Assembly: GCA_028023455.1 (NCBI GenBank)
Contig: JAQFVV010012394.1
Coordinates: forward strand, 32,580,885 to 32,644,884
Direction of reading: 5' to 3'
DNA: 64,000 bases
DNA from: Epiperipatus broadwayi
Lineage: Eukaryota > Onychophora > Udeonychophora > Euonychophora > Peripatidae
Within the stretch, counting starts at the first letter, position 1, and every line of letters begins with the position of its first letter. This document shows positions 1-12,195 of the stretch, piece by piece. A program made the position numbers and the translations under genes. The notes under the pieces were generated by a model. The model had not been told where the DNA came from, ran no database searches, and worked only from the letters and a program-made list of their open reading frames with translations.

Positions 1-2270
1 AACTCAGGCAGAGGGCTTAGTTGTTCCAGAGTTTTCATTTAGAATATAGTGTTACTTTAAATATATTTATCACTGTATTTCCATATAAAATTTGCAGTGT
101 CATTTCCCTTGTAATATCTTAGAAAACAGTAGACCATAGAGTCAGAGCATAGCATGTGTTTTTAGTAGCATAAAAATCGCCATGACATTCCTAGAGTCAC
201 ATGGGGTTAATAAGTGTGCAGTCATTTAGAATATTTTAGTGCATATCAGAAGAAACAAACACTACCATAAATAAATTAATACCGGGGGCACGTGCAAATA
301 AACACTGTGCTGCAATATCAAACAGTCTTTTTTAAGTTTTGGCAATGAGCATTCATTTTCCTCTTTGTTATTCTTTCCTTTCTAGCCATCTGATTCTTCT
401 CACCAATACTCTCTTTCTAAAACAAATTATTTATCATCTGACATATAGACTTTCTGGCATTTTGATTTAATTAATATTACAATGCAAAATTAAAATTATT
501 ATATTTTATAAATCAAAAATGGTAAGTTTTTTTATATAAACAACATTTTCTTAATTAAATATATTTAATCTTGTAATGAGTGCACAAAAGAAATTTATAA
601 AATCATTTGTTTGAGCTAACACAAAAAAAAATATTAAAAAATTCAAAGTGACTTAACTTTGAAATAGTATATTTCTCCAGTATTCAATATGCCATTAATA
701 AAATAAGTATCACTGAGTACCTCTTATTGCTCATCTGTAAACCTTGTCTTATTAAGAAAACAAGGCCAAAGCCAACCTTAACAATAAATATGATGCAGTT
801 TTTATGCATAAATAAATCTGTTTTATAAATTAAAATAAAGCATTAATCTAACCTGCAGTAATTTGTAATGAATCATAGATAGATACAAGCATTCTAAGCC
901 TTTTTTATTAAAAGCTAATTGTTAAATATATAGGACACCTAGCAAACTAAAATATATCTTTTGTTGGTTTTGTTGGAGAAGTAACTGCCAATTAATGCAT
1001 ATAGTTTATCACTTTAAATCTCTGGCTTTAGTAGACCATTATTCCAAAAATACTTCACATCAAAACCTAGACTTAAACATATAATTAATTTTCTAAAGAA
1101 GATGATGATTATCATCATCTCATTATAATATATACAAATGCAAAACTAAAGATTGAGCACTTTTAGAACATTGAGATGTATATAAAATCCCATGCTAATA
1201 GTGCCTACAGAACTATGTGGGTTAATCAATTAGACATATTGGTGTTAGAATTAGAGAATATAAAAATGCTTTTATTCAAAAGTTTACATCAGCTTTTAAG
1301 TCACATTTTTAGAAATTGGTCACACAAATGACTTATGATCAAATTAAAATACTGGCTCATGTGATATATATTTTAAATACTGGCTACTTTGGAAAATATG
1401 ATTTAAGAACTATGAAATATTCTATTAAAATTTTAGAAAGACCAGTTTAAATAAATATGATCTAATACAGATTCCAGCTCTATGGAAGTCTGTTATTTTA
1501 TCTCTTTTCTAAAATCATTTTTACTAAATCAGCTGACTGTAAAACAAAAGGAAATGAACATTGCTTTGTTAATCCACCTGCTATTCTGATTGGACAACCA
1601 TTTAATATACTGTAACACTAGCTAGATATATGTATAAAACTCATTACATATCTGCATTACATATTTCATAATTTAGAAATATATGATAAAATTTATTAAG
1701 AAATGAAAGAATAGTTAAAGAAATAATTAGTTAAAAAGTATAGTTTAAAATGTAATTTTGTAAAAGTAAAAGATTGTGTTATGTTATTCTTTTAAAATAG
1801 AATAAAGCTAATTAGTAACAGTAGGGTGAGGAAAAGAATTAGAGGGAAAAAAGAGATTTAAAAAACTTACTCTCCTTTTTATAAATTAAAATAAGTTAAA
1901 ATGATAAATGTTTAAAAATAAATCTTAGTTAAGAAAAATCTAAAATAAAAGGATTAATTAATTAATTAGTGAATGCTAGTAAAATTCATAACTTATAATA
2001 AATCTGAAATGTTTAAAAATAAAACTGACAATAGAATTAATTATAAAGTATGTAAAGTACCTAATCTAGGAAAAAGATTAGTTTTAAAAAATGTAAAATT
2101 AATTTAAAAAATAGATTTAATTTTAATATAAAATAAAAACCATAAACAATGGGAGAGAAATAAGTATAAAAGCAACAGCTATTGATTGTTAAGGATTCAC
2201 AATGATATTTTTTCATGAGATTCATGCTGACATCAAGAGATATAAATATTCAAAAATTTAAGCATAATAG
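1..2270. other. AT-rich DNA, no gene recognised
   Basis: I see no open reading frame of note, no tRNA-like fold and no clear repeat boundary. The stretch is dominated by A/T runs with stop codons in all frames. It could be intergenic or intronic; the sequence alone does not decide. Confidence 0.5.
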
Positions 2271-2640
2271 TGAACCAGTCATTACTGCCGCAGATAACAG
2301 CAATGCCAAAGCTGCAGAACTAGCAACATGTATTGCTAGAAATCAGTAGGAGTGTTTGACTGGGTTTTATGCCCCAAAGACCTCTGGAAAATCAATTGTC
2401 TTTGTCTGAACCAATGCCTGAAGCCAATGCCAAAATGGTGAAATAGATGCTACTGCAAACTCTCTCTCTCCCATTTGTCAAGCCAAAGACTGAAAAACAA
2501 GTCCAGAAGACATTGATGGAACTCCAAAGACCAATCAGTTGGAAATTGGCAGTCATAAAAACCTAGATAAATATATTTTTGTTACTGTCTAGATGCTTTA
2601 TTTAAATAAAATGAACTTCATGGACTATTATAAAATTTAG
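2270..2640. other. Slightly GC-richer island, unassigned
   Basis: This block is visibly less AT-rich than its surroundings and contains several CCAAAG/CCAATG-type words, but no reading frame, promoter motif or terminal repeat that I can name. It could be the remains of a short interspersed element or a non-coding exon. No function is assigned. Confidence 0.25.
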
Positions 2641-2829
2641 CCTGAATGAATCAATTATATGTCTTTATGTAAAATATTTTACTGTTATGTTATATTAAAT
2701 ATGGGTGCATGAATAAATACTAATGTTTGCTTAATTGTTATTTGGTCTATTTTCTCTCTCTCTTGTCACTGTATCATCATTTATTTAAAGATATAAATGT
2801 TTATATGTGCTAAATTAATGTGCTGTATC

Positions 2830-3010
2830 CCCTTGATTAAGAGTAGGAGCTAGTTTGGGATATTTCAAGTGCTGGATTGGTGTGCCTGTCATCCAAACAT
2901 GCCAGTTATATAACATATGTTTGGCTGGCACCTGAATTTGATTTTCAAAACAAATAAAATGCTTTGGATGACATGTTTTGTTCCAGCAGTCAAGGTCGGC
3001 TAAGGACAGT
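2830..3010. repeat. Small inverted-repeat unit
   Basis: TGTCATCCAAACATG near 2887-2901 is mirrored by GCTTTGGATGACATG near 2961-2975, giving a roughly 90-bp stem-loop in otherwise unstructured DNA. It resembles a short foldback element; no coding capacity. Confidence 0.35.
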
Positions 3011-3099
3011 AAATGTGGTCATAGTTATATTCCATATAGCTTTGGTCTGGCTATGAGTATTGTTGATGGTTATACTATCAATGGTATTCTTTCTTTTCC

Positions 3100-3925
3100 T
3101 TAAATAGCTGCTTTTTTCCTGGGTTTTAAACATATAAGTAAATAATTGTATAATGAAATGATAAATATAAAAGATACTGTTAAAGAAGTAATGTTAAGAA
3201 TATAAGAAAAAAATATAATGAATAAATATGTATTGAGCTTGATAATAAGCTCATCAAAGCAAAAGTTTAATAAAATTAAAGTAATAAAGTTAAAGTATTG
3301 CTTGTTAAACTTGATAAAATATATATTAAAGTAAATGTTAAAACTTAGTTAAAGTCAAGAGATATAAAACATGAGATATTAAAGCAAAGAGATAAACATT
3401 TAGATATTAAAAGATATTAAGCATAGCCAATAAGTGTTGCAAATAAAAGCAAAGAACAAATATGGAGAAACTGTCATCAAATATTCTACAACAAAATAAA
3501 TTCAGAGAGACATTGTACAATACATATGAATGAGTATTCTTCAATTCACAAGCAATCATAACCTTGTTATTATTTAAGACATAACAGTTCTTCATTACAA
3601 CCTTAAATTTGAAAAAGATAAATGGAATTTCATTGGAACATTGGTTATCTAATTCAGTGAAGGAATTTTCTGTTTGAGGGAATAAAAACCTTCTTGGAGA
3701 TTTTAGAAATGTTAAACAAATTTCATAAGTGTCTGAATGAAATAATTTCTCTATGCAGAAAACTAATATATGGCATGACTCAAAGTGTTTTTATTTTCAT
3801 CTTATAACTGAAAAAATCCATGTTATAATATATATATTTTACCAAAAATCTCAAAAATTACCCTACTTTTAAAAAATGTCATTACATTTAAGCAGAAAGT
3901 AGTAAATTATAATGTATTCCTGAAG
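3100..3925. other. AT-rich DNA, no gene recognised
   Basis: Short frames here encode low-complexity peptides without recognisable domains. Nothing else is supported. Confidence 0.4.
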
Positions 3926-4080
3926 GTTTGTGGTGATGGTGTTCTAGTTGTATTTTTATATTGGACTACTTACTAACAGTTGAATGTATTTGGAATATTT
4001 AAATAAAGTTAATTTTTTTAACGACATTTAATACATATATTAGATGATGGAAATAGTCCAATATAAAAATCCAACTAGTG
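3925..4080. repeat. Foldback element, GAAGGTTTGTG family (copy 1)
   Basis: Arms at about 3943-3968 and 4054-4078 are reverse complements, a near-perfect 25-bp stem around an 85-bp loop. The leading word GAAGGTTTGTGGTGATGGTG recurs at 9943, so this is a dispersed non-coding family. No TSD is clear in this AT-rich context. Confidence 0.6.
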
Positions 4081-4559
4081 AATTATAAAACAATTATATT
4101 TAATTATAGATTTATCATGATAGAAAATAAAAGTATAGAATATATAATATAATATAATGCCTATATATATTAAAGCAAAAGTTAAGCTCATGTTCTTAAT
4201 ATTAGCTTTTGAACTTAGATCAGCAGGGAAAATTAAAAAGTAAGAATGTGTCAAGGAATATTAATAGTAAATTAAGATAATCCAAGGTGTCCACATTTTT
4301 TCAGCCTTTTCAGCTCTTATAGCATTGTATACACTAAAAATTAAAAAATTTTCTTTTTAATGTAATTTTCCCAATATTTATTTAATTTCCTATGACAGGT
4401 TTTTCATATCTAAAAAAAACATTTGTATTACAATATTTTTAAAATAAGCATATAATAACTTCACTAACAGAAGATCAACACAGAAATTTTTGACTACTCA
4501 ATGAAGTGTGGAGAGATATATGCAAAAATAACAAGATGAGATCAAAAATAAAATTCATG

Positions 4560-4862
4560 AGTGAGAAAACAAACAGCTATGCTTGATATGATTGAAAAAA
4601 TTAAGAGGTTAAAATGAAAGGGTACTGGAAAATGTTAGAAGAAATAATAATAAATGAACATTTAAAGTCTTAAATTAAATCTCAATTTAAAACCTAGAAA
4701 GAGACCACATGTGACATGGATGAAATAAGAAAGTTTGTTGGTGAGATATAGAGAAGAGAGATTAGAGATCTGTGAAACTGGATTAAACTTGAGAGATCTT
4801 TATCCTGCCATGGATTTATAATGATGAAAAATGATGATGATGATGAAATTGTATATATTGCA
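4560..4862 (+). mobile_element. RTE-like LINE 3' end remnant
   Basis: Conceptual translation gives scattered pieces of the C-terminal tail found after the reverse transcriptase in RTE-type LINEs (an IKRLKW-like word, then KPRKRPHVTWMDEIRKF-like, then an ILPWIYNDEK-like ending). It ends in ATGATGATGATG, the kind of simple tail typical of RTE elements. Frames are broken. It matches the better preserved tail at 7140-7450. Confidence 0.55.
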
Positions 4863-4869
4863 TTACTTT

Positions 4870-7070
4870 GAAATTAAGGCACCCTAAATTAGGGTGCTGT
4901 TTAAATTTAAAGTGAATGTTTTAACATTTTATTTTTGCCATCTCCCACTCCCCACTGATCGCATCTTTGCTAATAATATCTGGGATTCCCCATTCACACT
5001 TTTCTTTTAGTTCCTATTTAAGTAAACAAAAATGTTCATCATTCAATATCTATTATAAAATCATTTTAATATTTTTTTCCAATTTTTTCTAATTTTAAAA
5101 TCCTATGGCAGCTTAAATTCAAGGGCCACTTAAATTTGAAGTAATAGGATATATAATAAAGTTGTTGTACATTTCCATTAAAAAAATAAGGCAATACAAT
5201 AGTTTTTAGATCTGAAGAAGACTGTTACACAATTGAAACTATCAAAAAATAATAATACTGTGTAATTATATTTTTATTTATAAGCACTTTGATTACATAA
5301 GTAATATTTACTAAGGCTGTAGACTCAAAAATATGCGTATAAAAATGCGATAGTAGGGACCTCTACATGTCTTAAGTGCTCTAGGAGAAGCATAGTTTTT
5401 TTTTAATTAAGATCTTGTTAAATCACAAATCAAAAGGGAAAAAGCATTTTCAAAAAAAATTATTTTAATGGGAAATGAATTTAATTGTCATGTAATGTAT
5501 GGAGGCCAATATCAATCGTATATCTTACTATTTTCTTTTCCAAATGCTTTTAGAAGAAAAAATAAAATTTAGAGTGTAATTACTAACTGTTTCCTTGGCA
5601 ACCAAGTGGCTGATAAAAAACAACACTCCCCATTTCATTAACAAATAAGATTTTACTTCAGTCAGCTCAAATGTGATTTAGAAATATATAGTTTTTAAGT
5701 AAACAGGTTGCAACTATCTTAATCAAAACCTAAATTTAGATTGCTTATTAAGTGATAAATACACTTAATATTATATATATATAGTGTGTGTTTGGCATTT
5801 AGACATGAGCCAATATAATATTTTTTCCATAGTTTATCACTCAAGGTTCCCATTAAAAGAATTTGAGCAAATAACTAAACTTAACTTTATGAAAGGTTTA
5901 TTATAATAATTTAATAATTAGCACTGAAACTCACAACGGTGGACTTCAAGGTTCTTGAGGGACAGAATCTGCCATACCATCACTTTATCAAATCACACAA
6001 GGCAAAGGTCTATTTGGTTAGACTGGAGATGGCAAATTTAGAGCCAAGTCTTAAAATGAAAGCATAAAAGCATATTTATATTCTATTAAACATTATAAAA
6101 AATGTTCAGTTCACTGCTTTTACATATATTTGTGTAAATATTGTGCAGAATATTTTTGTTTAAACGTATATAATAAGAGTGTGCACTTTAATCCCCTGTT
6201 ATTTAATTAAAGACATTCAGTCATAAATTTACATTTCTTTATCTTGCACATATACAGAACATTTATACATGGCATTTTAGAAACATCATATGAGGCGAAT
6301 ATATTGCTTACTTCATGCGTACGTATATTATCAACTTTTTGAAGACTGGGTGAGATTAAGACAGATTATCATGAAAGAGAGGTAACTCGCACATATCTTT
6401 TATATATTATATTGGTAAAAAGATGCACGGGATACGTGTCCTTGCTTACCTCTCCGAATGATCGCCAGTTTAATTGTAGAGGGCACGATAACAGCATTAG
6501 TTGATTCTCACTAATAATTTAAAAGCAGTCCTATCAAGCAAACGCTCATTCACCCCACTAGTATTTACTAGGTATAATGATAGAGCAGAAGAGCTTTCGT
6601 AATTGAAAATAGTCATGAGAAAATTTCTCTATTCAATACCAAGTTGCTATGGTAACAATATTTACTTATCAATTCTTGACCTCTGTTTATTGACAAAGAA
6701 AGACATTGATTCAAATAATTTCACTCTTAAACAAAATTCACACAATTTATAGAGCATAATGGCAATAACTTAATTAATTAAAAAAAAGTTGATCATAAAC
6801 TTTTGACCTTAAACTTTAGTGTAGTCTGACCTCTGCGCCAAACCACATGCGGCAACATTTCTAATTATCAGGGAATAAAGATTCCTCCCCTTAAATTAAC
6901 ATATAATTATCATTGCATAAAAAATGTATTGTTAATCCTAACTAGTTGGGACGCTTTTGGTAGAAATAAATATTGAAAGGAAATATGCATATTTGTTGAA
7001 AAGGAAGATTTTTCATAACCAGTTGTGGGTCTGAGGCTTGGATATTTAATATAACAACAATACAGAGAAT
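4870..7070. other. Unassigned AT-rich DNA
   Basis: No gene is recognised. Around 6290-6560 there is a patch with more CpG (for example ATGCGTACGTA near 6317, and CTCCGAATGATCGCC near 6453), which contrasts with the CpG-poor repeats and could be older unique host sequence, but no exon can be argued from reading frames or splice signals. Confidence 0.4.
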
Positions 7071-7079
7071 TCCATATCA

Positions 7080-7452
7080 TTCACTGAAGTATAAAAATAT
7101 GATTGTTAGGAATAACAAGAAAAATTGAAAATGAAATATAAGCATATGAGATCAAACAGGCACTACTGGTATCATTAATTAAAAGAATTAAAAGACTGAA
7201 GTAGTACTGGGCTGGACATATTGCTAGAAGTGGTGATAATAGGCTGATAGTAAAAATCTTAAACTGGGTTCCAAAAGAATGTAAAAGATCTAGAAAAAGA
7301 CTGTATAAGAGATGGTTGGATGAAATAAAAAAGTATACCAGTGTGATGTGGAGAAGAGTGGCTATAGATTGAAGAAATTAAATTACACGTGGAGAAAACT
7401 TCATTCTGCAGTAAATTTATGATTGTTAAAAATGATGATGATGATGATCAGA
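7080..7452 (+). mobile_element. RTE-like LINE 3' end remnant
   Basis: Translating 7140-7400 gives the tail motif IKRLK..YWAGHIARSGDNR, followed by KILNWVPKECKRSRKRLYKR and WLDEIKKY-like words, the post-RT C-terminal region of RTE-type endonuclease/reverse transcriptase proteins. The copy ends in (GATGAT)n at 7434-7450. Only the last ~100 codons survive, a typical 5'-truncated insertion, with frame breaks and stops. Confidence 0.72.
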
Positions 7453-8270
7453 CATAATTCAAGCACAGGGAATAATGAACCTGAATCATAATCCATTCCA
7501 TAATGTTTGAGTTCCAGGGTTTGCTACTTTTTCATGGCACCAAATCGCATAGTAAAGATATTATTGATTTTCAGATAATAAAAATAAATCATTCCAAATC
7601 ATTGCATAACTATGATTAGATAAATTATATTCTATGTATATAAATCTTTATTTAGTATACAATAAAAATGATTTATCACTTAGGGGATTGTAAATGACAA
7701 AACTGGTCCCAGCCTTTGGAATCTGAGCTGCAGATTTTGCTACTCTGCTATTTCACCAAAACACAAAATAAATGGTTTATTGCCCAAGAGTTCATAAAAA
7801 ATTTAAACACTGGATGTGCCTGGGCTGGGTTATGATGACAAACTTGAGCTCAGGAATCTTCCTCCTACCACGATGCCAAACGACATCAGCATAATAGGAA
7901 TATTGATTATTAGAGAAAATTAAACAACTATTATTAAATAAGAAAAAGGAATACTTAAGTATTAATTGTATATACAATTAAAAAAAGTTCTAAACTTATT
8001 ACCTCTAATTTTATCGTATATATATATATAAAACTTATCACCTCTTCTGATGTCAGAGTTTAGTTAATACACTTTATTTGAAGTAAAAATAGTTATCTTT
8101 CCATTATGTACCTTAAAACATAATAAATCACAAATGAGACTTTGGAATTTATTGTCTAGATTTGTATCTAAATTGCATATTAATGTAAGTCATATCCTAG
8201 TGCATATTGCTAGCTGAAAATTCAAATAGAAAAGATTCAAATCACTTTACTAAATGTAATGTTTTTTTCA
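7452..8270. other. Unassigned AT-rich DNA
   Basis: No coding feature is supported. Sequence near 7505-7560 vaguely resembles the SINE-like units seen at 60.8 and 62.1 kb (a GGTTTGCTACTT word followed by CATGGCACC), too weakly to call. A short TA run lies at 8016-8030. Confidence 0.35.
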
Positions 8271-8575
8271 GCCCTCTGTGTATAAATATGAAGTCTGAAT
8301 TGAAGTTCAGATTTATTTATATACAGAGGGCGTTGCTAAAAACATAGCAATTAGGAGGTTGACTTGATGCCCTCTGTGTATAAATATAAAGTCTGAACTG
8401 ATCTTTATATTAATACACAGAGGGTATTGCTGAAAAACAATATTTAGAAGGGTGCATTTCTGACAAAACATAACATTTGGGAGGATGAATTGATGCGCTC
8501 TGTGTATAAATATAAAGTCTGAACTGAACTTTATATTTATACACAGAGGGCATTGCTGAAAAAAACATAACATTT
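8271..8575. repeat. Three tandem palindromic hairpins
   Basis: Three nearly perfect stem-loops lie in tandem at about 8271-8331, 8369-8425 and 8495-8551. Each starts with a CCCTCTGTGTATAAATAT-like arm and ends in its reverse complement ATATTTATACACAGAGGG, with almost no loop. Spacers between them are related (TTGCTGAAAAAC..ATAACATTTAGGAGGATG), so the repeat unit is hairpin plus spacer, about 100-125 bp. No coding role; the minus-strand frame across it is a by-product. Confidence 0.8.
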
Positions 8576-8589
8576 AGTAGGATGATTTG

Positions 8590-9345
8590 AACATTTTGTA
8601 TTAGTGTAAGGGTATGGATAGTTATTGAAAATTGGTGCTTGACATTCTAACACACATTTTGTGTGCCCCAGCGAAAAGGTGACAGGTTCTCAAACTCTCT
8701 TTACACTTCCTGCTGTGACAACTCTAAATCAACACATGTGACAAAAGTTAATCACTTTAAATACTATCACAACTGGATTATAAGTTACGATATGAAATAT
8801 GACAGTGTGTTTTGTGTCTTAATATCTCAGTCACCACAAGATTTGCAAATTATTTTAAAAACAAAAAACTTATAACTTCTTTACTATACATAGTTTGAAT
8901 AATTTCCAAATGTTTCAGTATCATTTGACCCAATTTAAAACAGAATTTAATATTAGTGCATTATTTCATCATGGATTATGCACAAAACACACTGCCACAT
9001 TACATGTGGTAATTGTGATCCAAATATAGTGGTGCTTAAAATATTTATGGAGAATAGCTAAACTATGTTGCTATAGTAACATAGGTATAGATTCAGAGAT
9101 AGTACAGATGACAGCTTGGAGAGAAAACCAGTCTGATTGAGATAAATGATATATTGTAACGGTATATGAATATGACTTAAATGGCTTACAACAATGAATA
9201 TGAAAAGGACAATTGTATTATTATTTAGTATTAAAGATAGACCTTAAAAAGAGAGATATCTTGTGTGATATAATAAATCCTTCCAATCCATAATTATGGT
9301 TGTCCTGATCTTTCAGAATTCAAAAGTTTATTTTTTTTTAATATT
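8590..9345. other. Unassigned DNA
   Basis: A 70-codon plus-strand frame at 8663-8875 has no recognisable domain and I do not call it a gene. Nothing else is supported. Confidence 0.35.
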
Positions 9346-9346
9346 G

Positions 9347-9421
9347 TGTTATTACATTCGAATATCAGCCTTTCAAGCTAATTGAGCACACACCTTTTGA
9401 GAGTGTTAAATAAATGAATAC
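9347..9421 (+). repeat. Half-copy of ATCAGCCTTT repeat
   Basis: A ~75-bp sequence (ATCAGCCTTTCAAGCTAATT, then a TTTTGAGAGTGTTAAATAAA word) recurs at 9690-9757 in direct orientation and, as both arms of a hairpin, at 40333-40460. The repeats here appear to be single arms of that foldback family. Confidence 0.6.
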
Positions 9422-9689
9422 TTTCTTCTTCAATCCAAGATATAGTATTTATGCAGAAATAAAAAGGATCCTCTTATTCCTACAACTCAAATTCTTTTAT
9501 ATGAGCAAATCTGAAGAACTGTTGAGGAGAGCGGGAGTAGAATTCTCACTTTAAATTACTATTTACAATGTTTTTTGACTGAATGACGTCCGTGAAATTG
9601 CTTAGAATTTACTAAACGTCATTCTTACTGAAACTTAATTATGAGTAAATAAGCAATTATTTTATCTAGCGCCATGTTTACAATTATAT

Positions 9690-9757
9690 TACATTCAAAT
9701 ATCAGCCTTTCAAGCTAATTGAGCACGCACCTTTTGAGAGTGTTAAATAAATGAACA
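9690..9757 (+). repeat. Half-copy of ATCAGCCTTT repeat
   Basis: Second direct copy of the unit at 9347. It also shares the upstream flank TTTATCTAGCGCCATGTTTA with the hairpin copy at 40.3 kb (TTTATTTAGCGCTATGTTTA), so homology begins outside the hairpin. Confidence 0.6.
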
Positions 9758-9934
9758 GGTTTGGGCATTAGGTTTGGGCATTAGTGTTACTTTATTATGC
9801 ATTATACCTTACTCATATTTACCTTTTCAAAAATAAAGTGAAGAAAAAATTACCTAGACTAGATGATTTTATTCTGAATTGAATTTATGGCACAACTTTT
9901 AAAAAATATATGAAATTATTATCATGGACTATTT

Positions 9935-10305
9935 TTCTGAAGGTTTGTGATGATGGTGTATTAAATGTGATAATATGCTGGACTTTTTCCATCACCTATC
10001 AGTAAATGTTGCATGTATAGAAAATTTTAAATATCACTTAATAAAAACAAATAACTTTGTTAGTATAACACACAAATAGACAACAGAGATTACATAACAT
10101 TTCAAGTAGTATTATCCTCCAGTCTTCAAAACATAGTTACTAACCTGTATCATCTGTTTGTGTGTTATTACCAATAAATTGTTTGTATTTGAAAAGTTTA
10201 AATAGAGTTTCAAATTTTCCATCCATTCAACATTTACTGATAGATGATGAAACACACTGTCATATAATTACATCTAATATACCATCATCACAAACCTTCA
10301 TGCAA
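9935..10305. repeat. Foldback element, GAAGGTTTGTG family (copy 2)
   Basis: GAAGGTTTGTGATGATGGT near 9943 is mirrored by ACCATCATCACAAACCTTC near 10281, and inner words (CATCACCTATCAGTAAATG against CATTTACTGATAGATGATG) are also complementary, giving about 110-150-bp imperfect arms. Same family as 3925-4080. Non-coding MITE-like element. Confidence 0.6.
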
Positions 10306-10559
10306 ATACTAGGATTTTATTTATCAAATATAAAATATGATTCATTTAAATCCAACATTTGTAATGGTAAAAACTGTTATAATAATACCATTACTATTCA
10401 TTAGTTACAGATTGAGTAATTTTTTTACAGCACAAAACATTTACATTTAATAGATTACATTATAGTTAGGAATTAGAATACAATTAAAGGTTTACATTAT
10501 AAAAATACTTACAAGCACAGATTGTTAAATAGGCCATAGTTTAATACAGTCCAAATTTA

Positions 10560-11551
10560 AAATGACAGTTGTACTAAAAGTAGATATTCCAATCACAACT
10601 ACAAAAAAAATTGATGTTCATTCTTTAGGAGAATCTATTACCCATATTAGATTTCAAGACCTAGTAAACACTAGAATTGTTAATCTGAGTCTTGAATAGT
10701 GTCATATTACTTGAGCATGTAATTCGTTTAAGGACTGTGTTATGGATACAAATAAATCCAATCTTAAGTTTACTAAAAAGAGAAATCATAACTGTTTGTC
10801 TGACAATGATCATATGAGAAATTTGATTAAAAGGAAATGTCAGTCAGGCATTTTATGTGTGGAAGATTAATAAATTAAATATGGAACTTTGTAATAAATA
10901 TAAAGATCTGAAGACAGAAGTTCAATGACTGGCAATTTGCAAAGGCTCAAAAATGATAAGTAGATTAAAATTACAAAGAAGATATGGATATTTGCCGATT
11001 GTAATCATTCTAAATCTTTTATTGATGCACTGACACCACATAGGAAACTAAGAAACAGAACCATAATGTTATTACATTCTACAATGCAATACCTTATAGG
11101 ACGAAAACAATTATATTTTGAACAGGTATAAAGAGCGATTTTGATATATCCATTTTTGTCTACTCATTTAGATTTGGACAAAGATATCTAGTTTAATGAA
11201 GTCAAATCAGCTGTTTGGAATCTTTAAAATGAAAAAGCTGCAGTTCCTAATAAAATACCTAGAGAAGTTTTAAAATATGGTGAGGATATATTCATTTTGA
11301 AAATATTGGAATTTTTAAGAATATGTGGACTCATGAAGTCATGCCACCTAATCTTAAGAATACTTTTAGCATTCCAGTTTTTAAAAAGAAAGGAAATAAA
11401 CAATATTGTCCGAATTATCATGGAATATTATTATTGTTGACTTCAGCAAAGGTACTCCCCAGAACTTTGTTGAAAGGTTGCTTCCAATCACAGATAAATA
11501 GTTACAAGATATCCAACATGGTTTTACAATATAAAGAAACTCTAAACATCA
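10560..11551 (+). pseudogene. Decayed LINE reverse transcriptase, 5' part
   Basis: Conceptual translation over 11190-11530 gives, across several frames, words such as NEKAAVPNKIPREVLKYG and FKKKGNKQYCPNYHGILLL followed by a KVLPRTLLK-like word. This is the start of the reverse transcriptase fingers of endonuclease/RT LINEs that carry the NYRGISLLS signature. Frames are broken throughout. Upstream to about 10560 the same decayed element probably continues, with weaker support. It is interrupted at about 11552 by an insertion and resumes near 12195. Confidence 0.65.
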
Positions 11552-12195
11552 CATGATCACCATCTTTTATACTAGCACATAATTGTTATTAAACAAAGCA
11601 AAACTCTCCAGCCAAAAACTAGTCTGGAGATATTGGATGAGTAGGCACTGGATAGGGATTTTATGCACAAGCCTTCTGGCATCCATTGATTACTCTGGTT
11701 GGCACAGGGTGGTACTACTGTGTGGAGAGTTTTGTCTGTGTTAATAACAGTTAAGTGCTAGTATAAAAGATAGTGATCGTGTTATTCTTAATGGTTTAAC
11801 ACCAATCCTGCCAATAAGATAGTAGTGGCTATGGTTGTTAAAGAGCCAAAGACACCAAAATGTATGGGTGCTGAACTGAGTTCAGACCCATATGACTATA
11901 TAAGCTATTGAGCTTAGATTGAAAATATTGTGTTTTCAATTTCATTCTCATAGTTTTGTAGTTAAGTAAAAATAAAAGGTGGCTGCTGGAGGGTTGCATT
12001 AGATCCTAAAATCTAGGTGCAGTGCTCTCAGATCCAAGGCTCCTCACTGATGAAGGCCACAAGCCAGAAACTAGTCTAGGGACATTGGATGATTAGGCAC
12101 TGGATAAGGATTTTGTGCACAAGCCTTCTGGCATCCACTGATTACTCTGGCTGGCACAGAGTGGCACTACTGTATGGAGAGATTTGCCTTCTTTA
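11552..12195. mobile_element. MITE-like insertion splitting the LINE
   Basis: Inverted ends ATGATCACCATCTTTTATAC (11553) and GTATAAAAGATAGTGATCGT (11761-11780) bound a ~230-bp element containing CACAAGCCTTCTGGCATCCA. A second, partial copy of its interior lies at 12061-12192 (again CACAAGCCTTCTGGCATCCA, GGCACAGAGTGGCACTACTG), so the insertion is compound, with a ~270-bp non-repeated middle. Another partial copy is at 57211-57330. No transposase is present; presumably mobilised in trans. LINE coding resumes directly after it. Confidence 0.62.

Noticed and set aside
8271-8551. CRISPR array
   Set aside because: Three units only, spacers are related to each other, units are full palindromes and the DNA is animal.
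8313-8573. Minus-strand ORF with repeated PLCINIKISSDFIFIHR
   Set aside because: Reads across the three hairpin repeats; both arms give similar peptides by symmetry.
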